From Acidobacteriota bacterium (lineage in GTDB: Bacteria; Acidobacteriota; Terriglobia; Bryobacterales; Bryobacteraceae): a DNA stretch of 53,980 nt. Shown here piece by piece: positions 32,162 through 40,849 of the stretch; position 1 is the stretch's first letter; every line of letters begins with the position of its first letter. The position numbers and the translations under genes were made by a program. The notes below the pieces were generated by a model that worked only from the letters and a program-made list of their open reading frames with translations, ran no database searches and was not told where the DNA came from. The DNA lies in contig JAJYCN010000002.1 in assembly GCA_021778335.1 (NCBI GenBank), positions 1-53,980 on the forward strand. Reading direction: 5' to 3'.

Positions 32162-32710
32162 CTAACGCGGCGCCCAGATGAGGGCGGAGCCAATGAAAAC
32201 GAGCGTACCGACGGCGATGAGGACGGCGTGGGGAAGGCGAAGGGCTTGATCGCTTCCGACATCGAGTTCCGGGTTGTCGCGATAAGGGGCACGTCCATAC
32301 CTTAGACTTTGCAACATGAGGGCCATATTCCAGAAGGTTTTGCGGATACGGTGTTTGGCGAAGGCGAGGACGAGGGCGGCGACGCCACCGAGGATGGCGG
32401 TGAGCAAGAGGATGCCGATCCAGTTCCAGGGTCCGGCGGCGGCGCCGATGGCGGCCATGAGTTTGACGTCGCCGGCGCCCATGCCGCGGAGGAGGTAGAG
32501 GACGAAGTAGATACCGAAGGCGAGGCCGAGGCCTTTGAGGGAATACCAGAGGCCGGCGAGTTCAAAGAGGAAGACGTTGAGGGCGAGTGCGAGGAGGAGG
32601 CCGGTGAGGGTGAGCCAGTTGGGGATGCGGTGGCTGCGGAGGTCGAAGACGGCGGCGGTTAGGACGAGCAGGGTGAGGAGGCAGCAGACGGCGAGGGGCG
32701 GGAGGGTCAT
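32162..32710 (-). CDS. Prepilin peptidase, A24 family (TadV/CpaA-like)
   Basis: Aspartic membrane peptidase of 182 residues. Both active-site regions are visible: AAVFDLRSHRIPNWLTLTG (first Asp) and RGMGAGDVKLMAAIG (GxGD with second Asp), within six hydrophobic segments. Enzymes of this size without the N-terminal methylase domain process Flp pilins and TadE/F pseudopilins. It is the only prepilin peptidase in the window and supplies the one Tad core function missing from the operon at 9.0-21.8 kb. Its ATG overlaps the stop of the J-domain gene (32707-32710), so translation is coupled. Confidence 0.88.
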   Translation of the reverse strand: MTLPPLAVCCLLTLLVLTAAVFDLRSHRIPNWLTLTGLLLALALNVFLFELAGLWYSLKGLGLAFGIYFVLYLLRGMGAGDVKLMAAIGAAAGPWNWIGILLLTAILGGVAALVLAFAKHRIRKTFWNMALMLQSLRYGRAPYRDNPELDVGSDQALRLPHAVLIAVGTLVFIGSALIWAPR

Positions 32711-33306
32711 TCGCCCTCCCGACGGGGCGACTGGCGGGCGGCGGCTTCGGCGTCGGGGCTGGGGTTCAAAAGCTTGTATAGCGGGCGGTTCGCTGACAAA
32801 TTTTTCTCCACGTAGTCGACACCCGCTCCGGTGATGACGTAATCGCTGCGCTCATCCTGGCGGATGCAATTCTGCTCTCGAAGATACCAGATGGTGAACA
32901 TCAGGTGTTCGCGGGCGCAGGACATGAGGGTTTCGAATTCGAGGATGGAGAGGCCGGGATCCTCTGGGTCGCTGCGGCGCCGGCGGTAGAGGAGGCAGAG
33001 GATGCCCATGCGGCGGTTGGCTTCGCCGTCCATGCCGATGGAGAAATCCTTGGTTTCGAAGATATGGATTGGCTGGACGTGATTTTCCTGGTAGAGACCG
33101 TCGTAGGCGGTGCGCTGTTCGGGGTCGGAGAGGACGTCGTAGGCGCGGTTGACGAGGACGAAGCGATCGTAGTTGCCGGTTTCGGGGTTGTCCGGGTGGA
33201 AGCGGGAGGCGAGCATCCGGTAGACACGCTGGATGGTTTCGGGTTCCGCGTTCGGGCTGATCTGCAAGAGTTCGTAGAAATCGACGAAATCCGGATCTGA
33301 CGCCAT
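32707..33306 (-). CDS. J-domain protein upstream of prepilin peptidase
   Basis: The product has 199 residues. Residues 8-70 form a J domain with the HPD signature (ASRFHPDNPETGNYDRF) and helix IV AYDVLSDPEQRTAYDGLY. No Gly/Phe region or zinc fingers follow. The remaining 130 residues form a helical, winged-helix-like segment (MFTIWYLREQNCIRQDERSD, YVITGAGVDYVEKNL). J domains recruit and stimulate Hsp70 (DnaK). The ATG at 33306 begins MASDPDFVDFYELL and removes an unconserved extension. Coupling to the prepilin peptidase suggests a chaperone role for pilins or pseudopilins, an uncommon arrangement. No dnaK is near. Confidence 0.78.
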   Translation of the reverse strand: MASDPDFVDFYELLQISPNAEPETIQRVYRMLASRFHPDNPETGNYDRFVLVNRAYDVLSDPEQRTAYDGLYQENHVQPIHIFETKDFSIGMDGEANRRMGILCLLYRRRRSDPEDPGLSILEFETLMSCAREHLMFTIWYLREQNCIRQDERSDYVITGAGVDYVEKNLSANRPLYKLLNPSPDAEAAARQSPRREGE

Positions 33307-33467
33307 AGGGTTCCTCGATGAAGGGCGCCCCAACCAGCCATTGGGGACAAAGATTGCCTCTGCGGATAAGTATAGCAATCGAGCGAAGATTGCGGGATGC
33401 TCGGAAGACTAAGTTTCCAACGCGCACCACGGAGCCGGGCGGCTTGCGCCGCTCGCGGCCCTGTGCG

Positions 33468-34469
33468 CTAGTTCGGGGATGGCGTGGCGTAGTAGCCGGT
33501 GCGGGCCTGGACGCGGTAGTTTTTGTTGCCGGTGCGGATCTCGATGCGGCGGAAGGCGCCGTCCTTGGCGGAGTTGGTGGGTAAGTAGGCGATGGCGTAC
33601 TGGCTGCGGAGTTCCTGCTGGAGTTCGTTGAAGATGTCGTGGAGGGTGTGGTTCCTACTGACTTTGAAGACACGGCCGCCGGTCTGGTCCGACATGCGCT
33701 TGAGTTCGCCTTCTCCACTGCCACCGAAGGTGATGCCGAAGCCGTTCTGGGCGTAGAAGCCGTGGTCGACGTAGTAGATGCTGTAGACGATGGCGTCGGC
33801 GCGCTGGGCGGCTTCGATGGACTGGTCGCGGGAGTAGCGGCTGCCCTGGTCGTCGCCGTCGGTGATGAGGACGAGGGCTTTGCGGCCGACCTGACCGTGG
33901 AGCTGCTGGTCGGCGGCGAGGTAGACGGCGTCATAGAGGATGGTGCCGCGCGGGGTGCTGGCGGTGGGCACGGGGCCGGGTTCGAGTCCGCCGGCGTCGC
34001 TGTTGACCTGCAGACCTTGGAGGGCGTGCTGGAGAAGCCTGGGGGAGCTGGTGTAGTCCTGGAGGAGTTCGGCTTCGGAGCCGAAGCTGATGACGAAGGC
34101 GAGATCCTTGGGGCGGATGACTTCGTTGAAGAACTGGCTGGCGGCGGACTGCTCGATGCCGATGAGGTTCATCTGGGAACGGCTGACATCGATGAGGAGG
34201 CCGAGGGTGAGGGGCAGATCGTTTTCGCGGGTGAAGTATTTGATCTCCTGCTTCTGGCCGTCTTCGTAGATGGAGAAGTCATCCTTGTTGAGGTTGCCGA
34301 TGAGCTCGCCTTTTTTGTCGTGGACGCTGAAGAGGATGTTGACGAGGGAGACCTGGACCTTGATGGTGGGTTCTTCCTGGGCGAGGAGGATGGGCGTGAG
34401 GGCGAGGGCCGAGAGTGCGGCGGCGGCAAGGGGGATTGCCAGGGGGCTTAGGCGCTTCCGTGCGTGCAT
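33468..34469 (-). CDS. Exported von Willebrand factor A domain protein
   Basis: The product has about 333 residues. A signal peptide (LAIPLAAAALSALALTPILL, followed by AQ) is followed by a beta-rich N-terminal part (IKVQVSLVNILFSVHDKKGE, LNKDDFSIYEDGQKQ) and a VWA domain with an intact metal-ion site: LLIDVSRSQ (DxSxS), TPRGTILYDAVYL (Thr) and LITDGDDQGS (Asp). This VWFA layout is very frequent in Acidobacteriota; its role is unknown, probably ligand or matrix binding outside the cytoplasm. ATG at 34469 is chosen because a longer start (34523) would overlap the divergent glycosylase gene. The 161 bp to the J-domain gene hold no gene. Confidence 0.78.
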   Translation of the reverse strand: MHARKRLSPLAIPLAAAALSALALTPILLAQEEPTIKVQVSLVNILFSVHDKKGELIGNLNKDDFSIYEDGQKQEIKYFTRENDLPLTLGLLIDVSRSQMNLIGIEQSAASQFFNEVIRPKDLAFVISFGSEAELLQDYTSSPRLLQHALQGLQVNSDAGGLEPGPVPTASTPRGTILYDAVYLAADQQLHGQVGRKALVLITDGDDQGSRYSRDQSIEAAQRADAIVYSIYYVDHGFYAQNGFGITFGGSGEGELKRMSDQTGGRVFKVSRNHTLHDIFNELQQELRSQYAIAYLPTNSAKDGAFRRIEIRTGNKNYRVQARTGYYATPSPN

Positions 34470-34509
34470 GTGTTGGTAGGATAGATGCGCGGCTCGCGCC
34501 GATCGTTCC

Positions 34510-35112
34510 ATGCGGAAAGCCATCGATCACCTCAAGCAAGCAGACCCGGTATTGGCCGAGATTATCGAGAGGGCGGGGCCGTACCGCATCCGGTATAACG
34601 AGCCATGCTTTGCGAGCCTGGCTAGTTCCATTATTTACCAACAACTGAGCGGGCGAGTCGCGGGGGCGATTCAGGGGCGGGTGGAGGCGGCGATGCCCGG
34701 GGGGCGAATGACGCCGGAGGGCGTGCTGGGGCTGGAGGAGACGGCGCTGCGCGCGTGCGGTTTGTCGGGGCAGAAGACGAAGTACCTGCGGCACCTGGCG
34801 GAATGCACGGTAAAGCGGGACGTGCGGTTCGAGGATTTGCCGGGGTTGTGCGATGAAGAAGTGATCGAGCGTTTGACGGTGGTGAAGGGCGTAGGCGAGT
34901 GGACGGCGCACATGTTTTTGATCTTCACGCTGCGGCGGCCGGACGTGCTGCCGACGGGGGACTTGGGCGTGCGGTCGGCGATGCGGCGGGCCTACCGGAT
35001 GCGGGCGCTGCCGAAGCCGGAGCGGATGGAGAAGATTGCGGCGAAGTGGCGTCCGTACCGGTCGGTAGCGAGTTGGTATTTGTGGCGGAGTTTGGAAGAC
35101 GGGGCGGAGTGA
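34510..35112 (+). CDS. DNA-3-methyladenine glycosylase, AlkA-type HhH-GPD
   Basis: Base-excision repair glycosylase of 200 residues. The helix-hairpin-helix is LTVVKGVGEWTAHMFLIFTL, followed by the loop with the catalytic Asp, RRPDVLPTGDLGVR. LASSIIYQQLSGRVAGAI near the N-terminus is the typical first helix pair. It lacks the N-terminal AlkA extension, as usual for short bacterial 3-mA glycosylases. It removes alkylated purines in the cytoplasm. No ada or alkB neighbours. Divergent from the VWA gene with a short shared upstream region of about 40 bp. Confidence 0.88.
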   Translation: MRKAIDHLKQADPVLAEIIERAGPYRIRYNEPCFASLASSIIYQQLSGRVAGAIQGRVEAAMPGGRMTPEGVLGLEETALRACGLSGQKTKYLRHLAECTVKRDVRFEDLPGLCDEEVIERLTVVKGVGEWTAHMFLIFTLRRPDVLPTGDLGVRSAMRRAYRMRALPKPERMEKIAAKWRPYRSVASWYLWRSLEDGAE

Positions 35113-35118
35113 AGCGGG

Positions 35119-35367
35119 TTAGTGGTGCGTAGAGCGCTTGCCGTCCCGCCAGCCACGGTCGATTTGGCGGGCGGCTTCCTCGATGCCGTGCGCGGTGGCG
35201 AGGGCGGCTTTCTTCGCGTCCTCGATGACGACGTAAGCGGCCTTGCCGGCGAGGCGGGCGGCGTTGTCGAAGGCGCGGTGGATTTTTTCGCCGGTATCCT
35301 TGTGCGATCCGCAGGCGATGAGCAGGGCGGCGAGCGCGAGCGGAAGGAGGGTGCGACGGGACTTCAT
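35119..35367 (-). CDS. Small lipoprotein
   Basis: The product has 82 residues. The N-terminus MKSRRTLLPLALAALLIACG is a lipoprotein signal with lipobox LIAC, so Cys19 would be lipidated. The mature part is a short Ala/Lys/Glu/Asp-rich helix (AFDNAARLAGKAAYVVIEDA, KKAALATAHGIEEAARQID) ending in HH. No family recognised; amphipathic helix proteins of this kind often sit at the outer membrane or associate with peptidoglycan. Its stop is 6 nt from the end of the convergent glycosylase gene. The start was chosen for the signal peptide. Confidence 0.62.
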   Translation of the reverse strand: MKSRRTLLPLALAALLIACGSHKDTGEKIHRAFDNAARLAGKAAYVVIEDAKKAALATAHGIEEAARQIDRGWRDGKRSTHH

Positions 35368-35452
35368 GGCAGCCGGGAGCGCAAGAGACGAGTGTAGCGC
35401 GGCGGCGGCGCGATTGACGCGGCGGCCGGAATGCGATAGATAAACAGGGACG

Positions 35453-36676
35453 ATGCGCAGACGAACGTTTTTCCAGGCGATGGGTGCGCCACTGGCCGGG
35501 GCGATGCTGCCGGGCGCGGCTGTGGCGGATACGGCGAAGATGAAGATCACGCGGATCCGGTACTATCACAATCCGCGGTCGCGGCCGATTTTCAATCAGA
35601 GCGCGAACATTGTGACGATCGAGACCGATGCGGGGATCACGGGCATCGGCGAAGGCGGGTCGAAGGACACGGTGGAGCAGTGCGCGAAGACGATCGTGGG
35701 CGAGGACCCTTCGCGGATCGACCGGCTGTGGCAGATCATGTTCCGCGGGTATTTTTATCCGGCGGGTCGGGAGAAGCTGGATGCGCTGGGGGCGATTGAC
35801 CTGGCGTTGTGGGACATCAAAGGGAAGGCGCTGGGCGTGCCGATTTACGAGTTATTGGGAGGGGCGGCACGTAACTTCGTTGAATGTTACTCGACGGGGT
35901 TTCCACGGCAGGGGTCGCTGAAGGAAACGGCGCGGGCGTGCCGCGAGGCGGGTTTCCGGGCTTACAGGACTTCGGTGGCGGATCCGGCGGAGGGGGAGCC
36001 GTTCAACAGCCACCAGATTGTGCGGAAGACATACGAGCAGTGCGTGGAGATCCGCGAGGGGGTGGGGAAGGACGGAGACTGGTCGATTGATTATCATACG
36101 CGGCTGGATCTGCCCGACGCCGTGCGGCTGAGCACGTTAGTGGAGCCGCTGGAGCCGTATTTCTGCGAGGACTTAGTGAGGAGCGAGAACCCGGATGTGT
36201 ACCGTGAGCTGCGGCAGAAGGTGAAAGTTCCTATTGCGGTGGGAGAGCAGTTTGGCGCGCGGTGGGATGCGACGGGGTTGATTGAGAATCAGCTTATCGA
36301 TTATTCGCGGATGACGCTGCCGAACGTGGGTGGGATTACCGAGTATGTGAAGATTGCGGCGCTGTGCGAGACGCACTACATCGAGTTGATACCGCATTTC
36401 ACGGGGCCGGTGTCGGAGGCGGCGCTGGTGCATGCGTGCGCGCCTTTCCCCGGGCCGGTGATGTTTGAAGTGACCGGGAGGGGGCCGAGGCAGGAGCCGC
36501 ACCTGCCGGAATGTCTGGATTTCCGGAGCGGGAGGATTTACCTGAACCGGCGGCCCGGATTGGGCGTGACGCTGGACGTGAAACCGCTGGAGTTGCAGGC
36601 CGAGATCACGGAGAAGGACCGGTACCGGGTGACTCCGATTTGGGAGCGTCCGGACGGGTCCATGACAAACTGGTAG
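35453..36676 (+). CDS. Mandelate racemase/muconate lactonizing enzyme family protein, Tat-exported (second copy)
   Basis: Enolase-superfamily enzyme of 407 residues. MRRRTFFQAMGAPLAGAMLP is a Tat-type signal. Barrel motifs: GFRAYRTSVAD, DWSIDYHTRLDLPDA (metal Asp, His), PYFCEDLVRSEN (metal Glu), IAVGEQFGARWD (Glu) and IELIPHFTGPVSEA (catalytic His region). The arrangement resembles acid-sugar dehydratases of the mandelate racemase group, and it is clearly a different subfamily from the enzyme at 2030-3289 because KxK/KMD is replaced by YRTSV. Located near a mannonate-dehydratase-like gene and a GH13 hydrolase, so sugar-acid use is likely. Substrate not deducible. Confidence 0.84.
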   Translation: MRRRTFFQAMGAPLAGAMLPGAAVADTAKMKITRIRYYHNPRSRPIFNQSANIVTIETDAGITGIGEGGSKDTVEQCAKTIVGEDPSRIDRLWQIMFRGYFYPAGREKLDALGAIDLALWDIKGKALGVPIYELLGGAARNFVECYSTGFPRQGSLKETARACREAGFRAYRTSVADPAEGEPFNSHQIVRKTYEQCVEIREGVGKDGDWSIDYHTRLDLPDAVRLSTLVEPLEPYFCEDLVRSENPDVYRELRQKVKVPIAVGEQFGARWDATGLIENQLIDYSRMTLPNVGGITEYVKIAALCETHYIELIPHFTGPVSEAALVHACAPFPGPVMFEVTGRGPRQEPHLPECLDFRSGRIYLNRRPGLGVTLDVKPLELQAEITEKDRYRVTPIWERPDGSMTNW

Positions 36677-36691
36677 GACGAATTGGCAGGT

Positions 36692-37030
36692 TCAGGGCAT
36701 CCGGATGCCGTTTTCGCCGATGATGCCGAGGACGGAAATCAGGTTGGTGACTCCGAGTAACTCGCGGACGCGCTTGCCGACGTTCATCAGGTGTAAGTCC
36801 GAGCCTAAGGCCGTGGCGGTGACGTAGAGGCGCACGAGGGTTCCCAGGCCCATGCTGTCGATGGTGGCGAGGTCCGTCATGTCGACCACGATGTGTTTGG
36901 TGGTTGGGATAAGTTCGCGGACGGGTTTGTAGAGCTGGTCGGTTACTCCGGCGACTAACTTGCCGCCGCAGCGGACGTAAGTTACATCGGCCGAGGGCTC
37001 GATGGTGAAGGAGAAGGCTTGTTCGGGCAT
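36692..37030 (-). CDS. STAS domain protein, anti-sigma-factor-antagonist type
   Basis: The product has 112 residues. The SpoIIAA-like STAS fold is complete: FTIEPSADVTYVRCGGKLVA, KHIVVDMTDLATIDSMGLGT (Ser in DSMGLG is the phosphorylatable position), and GSDLHLMNVGKRVRELLGVT. In partner-switching systems the unphosphorylated protein binds an anti-sigma kinase and frees a sigma factor. No kinase or phosphatase is adjacent. The ATG is 4 nt downstream of the stop of the mannonate-dehydratase-like gene read on the same strand, so it is probably cotranscribed with it. Confidence 0.85.
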   Translation of the reverse strand: MPEQAFSFTIEPSADVTYVRCGGKLVAGVTDQLYKPVRELIPTTKHIVVDMTDLATIDSMGLGTLVRLYVTATALGSDLHLMNVGKRVRELLGVTNLISVLGIIGENGIRMP

Positions 37031-37033
37031 GGG

Positions 37034-38179
37034 TCAGGCGGCCTCACGATTGGCGCGGTCGCGTAGGGCGCGCATGTAGGCGATGGAGTAGGCGAGGCTG
37101 GCGCGGACGAAGGGGTCGGCGGAACCGGAGGGGGAACCGGCCGGGCCCATGTGGGGGATGTGGTCGGGGATGACGATGCCGTCGTAGTTGACGTCCCGCA
37201 GCGCTTTCATGATCCGGTACATGTCGTAGTAGCCATTGTCCATGAAAGTTTCGATGAAGTGAGGGAGCGGGGCGCTGACGTTGCGGAAGTGAATTTTGAA
37301 GATTTTCTTCTGGGCGCCGAAGTAGTGGATCATTTCGGCGGGGTCCTTGCCGGTTAGTTTCTTGCCGCCTTCGAGCCAGGTGCCGCAGCAGAGGCAGAGG
37401 CCGACGTTGGGGCTGCCGGCGATTTCCATAGCGCGTTTGTAGCCTTCGAAGTTGGCGAAGATGCAGCGGGGGACGCCGGCGAGGATAGGCGCGGGCGGAT
37501 CGTCCGGGTGGATGCCGATACGGACACCGGCCTCTTCGGCGACGGGAGCGACCTGTTTGATGAAGTAAGTGTAGTTATCCCAGATTTCCTTTTCGGTGTA
37601 GACGCGGCCGTTGGAGAGCGGCGGGGAGTAGACTTTGCCGGCCCAGTAACCGCGGGCGTTGGGGCTGTCGATGTCGAACTCGCGCGTGTCGCAGCCTCGG
37701 GTTTTGGCGCGGCCGCTGCTCCAGATGCCGTTGCCCATATGGGCGTAAGTGGTGTAGTAGATGCCGGCCTGGCCGCAGTAGCGGAGAAAGTTCTTGTACT
37801 CTTCGATCTTTTCGTCGCGGCCGGGGAGGTTGAGAGTAACTTCCGGCATGTTGTGGAGGATGCCGCTGGGGCCGACGGCCGTGCCTACGTTATAGACCTT
37901 GATGCCGGAGGATTCGTATCGCTCGCGCATTTTGGTGAACGAGGCGGCGTTGGCGGTGGCGGGGGTGGAGGAGAGGCTGACGTATTCGACGCCGATCTGG
38001 TTCAGGAAGAGGAGGTCGTCGCCGGTGGGGTCGGGGCGGTAGGAGGTGGCGATCTTGATGCCGGGCGGGTTGGGGTGGACGGTGGCGGAGGCGGTTGGCG
38101 CGGCGGCGAGCACGGTGGCGGCGAGGGCGGCGTGGGTGAACTCGCGCCGTCCGAGGGTTGGGGCGTTGTTGTCGTTCAT
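37034..38179 (-). CDS. Mannonate dehydratase-like TIM-barrel protein, Tat-exported
   Basis: The product has 381 residues. The N-terminus LGRREFTHAALAATVLAAAP is a Tat signal. The body is an UxuA/xylose-isomerase-like TIM barrel: EEAGVRIGIHPDDPP (metal His and acidic residues), NVGLCLCCGTWLEGG (Cys/Asp strand as in UxuA), IFKIHFRNVSAP (His) and GIVIPDHIPHMG (Asp/His). UxuA dehydrates D-mannonate to 2-keto-3-deoxygluconate in glucuronate breakdown, but exported relatives may act on other sugars. The ATG at 38177-38179 starts the Tat signal; the frame extends upstream without one. Followed after 3 nt by the STAS gene on the same strand. Confidence 0.8.
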   Translation of the reverse strand: MNDNNAPTLGRREFTHAALAATVLAAAPTASATVHPNPPGIKIATSYRPDPTGDDLLFLNQIGVEYVSLSSTPATANAASFTKMRERYESSGIKVYNVGTAVGPSGILHNMPEVTLNLPGRDEKIEEYKNFLRYCGQAGIYYTTYAHMGNGIWSSGRAKTRGCDTREFDIDSPNARGYWAGKVYSPPLSNGRVYTEKEIWDNYTYFIKQVAPVAEEAGVRIGIHPDDPPAPILAGVPRCIFANFEGYKRAMEIAGSPNVGLCLCCGTWLEGGKKLTGKDPAEMIHYFGAQKKIFKIHFRNVSAPLPHFIETFMDNGYYDMYRIMKALRDVNYDGIVIPDHIPHMGPAGSPSGSADPFVRASLAYSIAYMRALRDRANREAA

Positions 38180-38244
38180 GGCGGTGTGACAACGAAAGCA
38201 TATAGCAAACGAAGGTCGGGCGGGGTGTATACTGGCGGGCACGT

Positions 38245-39903
38245 ATGGCGTGGCGGGCGAGGGTTTTTGCCGTGCTGGCGGCGCTGTGTCTGGGCGGGTC
38301 CGCGGCAGCGCAGCACTGGTACGACAACGCGGTGATTTACGAGATTTACCCACGGAGTTTTCAGGACACGAACGGCGACGGGATCGGGGACCTGAACGGC
38401 ATTACGGAGAGGCTCGATTACCTGAAGCAGTTGGGCGTGGATGCGATCTGGATTACTCCGTTTTATCCGTCGCCGAACAAGGACTTCGGGTACGACGTTT
38501 CGAATTACGTCGATGTAGCGAAGGACTACGGGACGCTGGCGGACTGGGACAAGTTGGTTGCGGAGGCGAAGAAGCGGAACATTCGCGTGCTGGTGGACTT
38601 TGTGCTGAATCACACGTCGGACCAGCATCCGTGGTTTTTGGAATCGCGGTCCTCGCGGACGAACCCGAAGCGGGACTGGTACGTCTGGCGGAGCGGCGGC
38701 GGGCCGACGGAGCCACCTACGCACTGGACGTCGATTTTCGGCGGATACGCGTGGACTTGGGATGCGAAGACGCAGCAGTGGTATTACCACATCTTTTTGC
38801 CGCAGCAGCCGGATGTGAACTGGCGGAATCCGGAGTTGCGGAAGGCGATGTACGACGTGGTTCGGTTCTGGCTGGATCGCGGGGCGAGTGGTTTCCGTTT
38901 GGATGCGACGCCGTACTTGTTTGAGGACTCCAAGTATCCGGACGATCCGCATCCGCCGCCGGCTTCGAGGGCGGGGCTGATGCCGTACAACTCGGGGAGG
39001 CCGGAGAACCACGAAGTGCTGCGCGAGATGCGCGCGATTCTGGATGGGTATGAGGGGAATCCGGTGATGCTGGGGGAGTCGGTGACGGCGACGATCGCGG
39101 ATTTGCGGAAGGTTTACGGGGAGAACTACGACGAGATTCAGCTTCCGATGGACTTTCTGTTCGCGGATTTGAAGACGCTGGACGCGGCGAAGTTCAAGAA
39201 GCAGGTGGATGCGGCGCAGCTTGATTTGGGCAAGGGGACGCCGGTGTTTTTTTTAAGCAGCCACGATCATCCGCGGCAGTGGAGCGTGTTCGGGGATGGG
39301 GTGCACAACGACGAGATTGCGAAGTTGACGGCGGCGTTGACGTTGGCGCAGCGCGGGACTGTGCTGCTGTATTACGGGGAAGAGATCGGGATGGGGACGA
39401 TGCCGCGGGCGGAGCTGAAGAAGGCGCCGATCGGCGAGAAGCGTCCGGTGGCGGATATCCGCGACGGGGAGCGGACGCCGATGCAGTGGGATGCGGGCGG
39501 GAATGCGGGATTTAGCACAGGGGCTCCGTGGCTCCCGGTGGAGACGGACTACCGGAAGTACAACGTGGCGAGCGAGAAGCGGCGGGCGGATTCGATTTAC
39601 TCGTGGTATGCGGGGCTGCTGAAGCTGCGGCATGACAATGCGGCGTTCCGGGAGGGGGAGTATGTGCCGCTCGATGCGGGGAACGCGAACGTGTTTGCGT
39701 TTGGGCGGAGGACGGTGGCGGGCGAGGCGGCGCTGATTGTTCTGAATCCGAGCGGGGAGGAGCAGAAGGTTCGGATCACGGGTTGGCCGGGCGGGTGGCC
39801 TGGATTTAGTAAGTTGCTGGAGGCGAGTCCGGCGGCTAAGGCGCCGGGGGGGAGCGGGTTCAGCGTGGCTCCGTTTGGGGTGGTGATCGCGGGGGTGAGG
39901 TAG
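38245..39903 (+). CDS. Secreted GH13 alpha-glucosidase/alpha-amylase family enzyme
   Basis: The product has 552 residues. A signal peptide (RVFAVLAALCLGGSAAA) is followed by a complete GH13 barrel: DAIWITPFYPSPNKDFGYDV, VLVDFVLNHTSDQH (region I), GASGFRLDATPYLFED (region II, nucleophile Asp), NPVMLGESVTAT (acid/base Glu) and FFLSSHDHPRQW (stabiliser Asp). The oligosaccharide-specificity features (NHTSDQHPWF, GGxAWTWD) point to oligo-1,6-glucosidase/alpha-glucosidase or trehalose-synthase-like subfamilies. A C-terminal beta domain is present. Export implies breakdown of external or periplasmic alpha-glucans. Divergent from the mannonate-dehydratase-like gene with 65 bp between them. Confidence 0.87.
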   Translation: MAWRARVFAVLAALCLGGSAAAQHWYDNAVIYEIYPRSFQDTNGDGIGDLNGITERLDYLKQLGVDAIWITPFYPSPNKDFGYDVSNYVDVAKDYGTLADWDKLVAEAKKRNIRVLVDFVLNHTSDQHPWFLESRSSRTNPKRDWYVWRSGGGPTEPPTHWTSIFGGYAWTWDAKTQQWYYHIFLPQQPDVNWRNPELRKAMYDVVRFWLDRGASGFRLDATPYLFEDSKYPDDPHPPPASRAGLMPYNSGRPENHEVLREMRAILDGYEGNPVMLGESVTATIADLRKVYGENYDEIQLPMDFLFADLKTLDAAKFKKQVDAAQLDLGKGTPVFFLSSHDHPRQWSVFGDGVHNDEIAKLTAALTLAQRGTVLLYYGEEIGMGTMPRAELKKAPIGEKRPVADIRDGERTPMQWDAGGNAGFSTGAPWLPVETDYRKYNVASEKRRADSIYSWYAGLLKLRHDNAAFREGEYVPLDAGNANVFAFGRRTVAGEAALIVLNPSGEEQKVRITGWPGGWPGFSKLLEASPAAKAPGGSGFSVAPFGVVIAGVR

Positions 39904-39912
39904 GAGCGGGGG

Positions 39913-40416
39913 TTACAGGCCGTCCTCGTCGAGGTGGCGTTCGGAGGATGTGGCATGGATGATGCGGCGCAGTTCGCTTTGGTCCAGCCAGTTCAGGTAG
40001 CAGGCTGAGCAGCTTTCGATGATGACGTTGCCTCCGCCTCCGTAGAAGTGCGCGTCCATGGCGGCGTGGCATTGGGGGCAGGAGATGCGGCGGTCGAGTT
40101 CGGCGCGATCGGGCGGGCGGGGAATTCCGGTGGGCGCGGGGAGTTGCGCGCGCAGTTCTTCGATCAGGTCAGGGAAGAAGGCCATGCGGATGAGCATGCC
40201 GTGGCACTGCTTGCAGTATTGGAGGCGCCAGCCCGAGGTGGCGGCGTGAAAGAGCGGGACGGAGCAGAGGGGGCAGGCGAGGCCGGATGTTTCGTCGAAG
40301 ACGCGGATGCCGTCTTCGTTCTTGTCGGGGAAGGTGTAGCCCTGGCAGTAATCGCACTGGTAGAAGTCGCGATCGGGGTTGAGGTGCAGAGGCGCGCCGC
40401 AGTTGGGGCAGTTCAC
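39913..40416 (-). CDS. Zinc-ribbon protein with six CxxC pairs (zf-TFIIB-like)
   Basis: The product has 167 residues. Six CxxC pairs are visible: NCPNCGAPL, YQCDYCQGY, LACPLCSVPL, QYCKQCHGML, ISCPQCHAAM and ESCSACYLNW. These make three zinc ribbons of the zf-TFIIB type, with the last ending WLDQSELRRI, as in that family. Function unknown; such proteins may bind nucleic acid or proteins. The start is taken at GTG 40414-40416, directly before the first ribbon; the frame is open further up but with no conserved sequence. It ends 10 nt from the GH13 stop (convergent). Confidence 0.7.
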   Translation of the reverse strand: MNCPNCGAPLHLNPDRDFYQCDYCQGYTFPDKNEDGIRVFDETSGLACPLCSVPLFHAATSGWRLQYCKQCHGMLIRMAFFPDLIEELRAQLPAPTGIPRPPDRAELDRRISCPQCHAAMDAHFYGGGGNVIIESCSACYLNWLDQSELRRIIHATSSERHLDEDGL

Positions 40417-40555
40417 GATGGCGGGTTCCGTGGGTGGGGTTTGATGAGGTAGTGTCGCACAAGTGGGGGTGAGGCAGGTTGCGGGGAGTGTCGTCGAAAG
40501 GCGCACATGCAGAGCGCGGATAATCACTTATCCTGGTAAGAGGATATACGCTTAA

Positions 40556-40846
40556 GTGAGCAACAGCATGCCTGACCCTGAAATCACCCGATTGACGATC
40601 ACCTGGTCCAAGGACACCGACCTGGCCCTGCGCGCTTATCTCGGCGCTCAGGGTCTCAAGAAAGGCGCCCTCTCGAAGTTTGTCGAGGATGCCGTCAAAT
40701 GGCGCTTGCTCGATCAAACCGTGACTGAGGTGCGTAACGCCTTCGCCGATGTACCGGCTGGTGAGCTGCAGGACATGATTGATGAAGCCGTTGCCGGCAT
40801 TCGCGAGGAGAAGCGCCGGGAGCGTCACAGCCGCAGGAAAAAATAG
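40556..40846 (+). CDS. Ribbon-helix-helix antitoxin of a PIN toxin pair
   Basis: The product has up to 96 residues. EITRLTITWSKDTDLALRAY, followed by KKGALSKFVEDAVKWRLLDQ, fits a ribbon-helix-helix DNA-binding domain, and the C-terminal half is helical and charged (AGIREEKRRERHSRRKK), the usual toxin-binding part. It is 3 nt before a PIN-domain gene, the classic antitoxin-toxin order. GTG at 40556 or ATG at 40568 may start it. RHH antitoxins neutralise the toxin and repress their own promoter, so an operator is expected in the 28 bp before it or slightly upstream. Confidence 0.75.
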   Translation: MSNSMPDPEITRLTITWSKDTDLALRAYLGAQGLKKGALSKFVEDAVKWRLLDQTVTEVRNAFADVPAGELQDMIDEAVAGIREEKRRERHSRRKK

Positions 40847-40849
40847 CCG

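Noticed and set aside
32309-34451. Long Glu/Asp/Gly-rich plus-strand frames opposite the prepilin peptidase, J-domain and VWA genes
   Set aside because: These are antisense frames produced by high G+C at third positions; the minus-strand genes have complete domain motifs.
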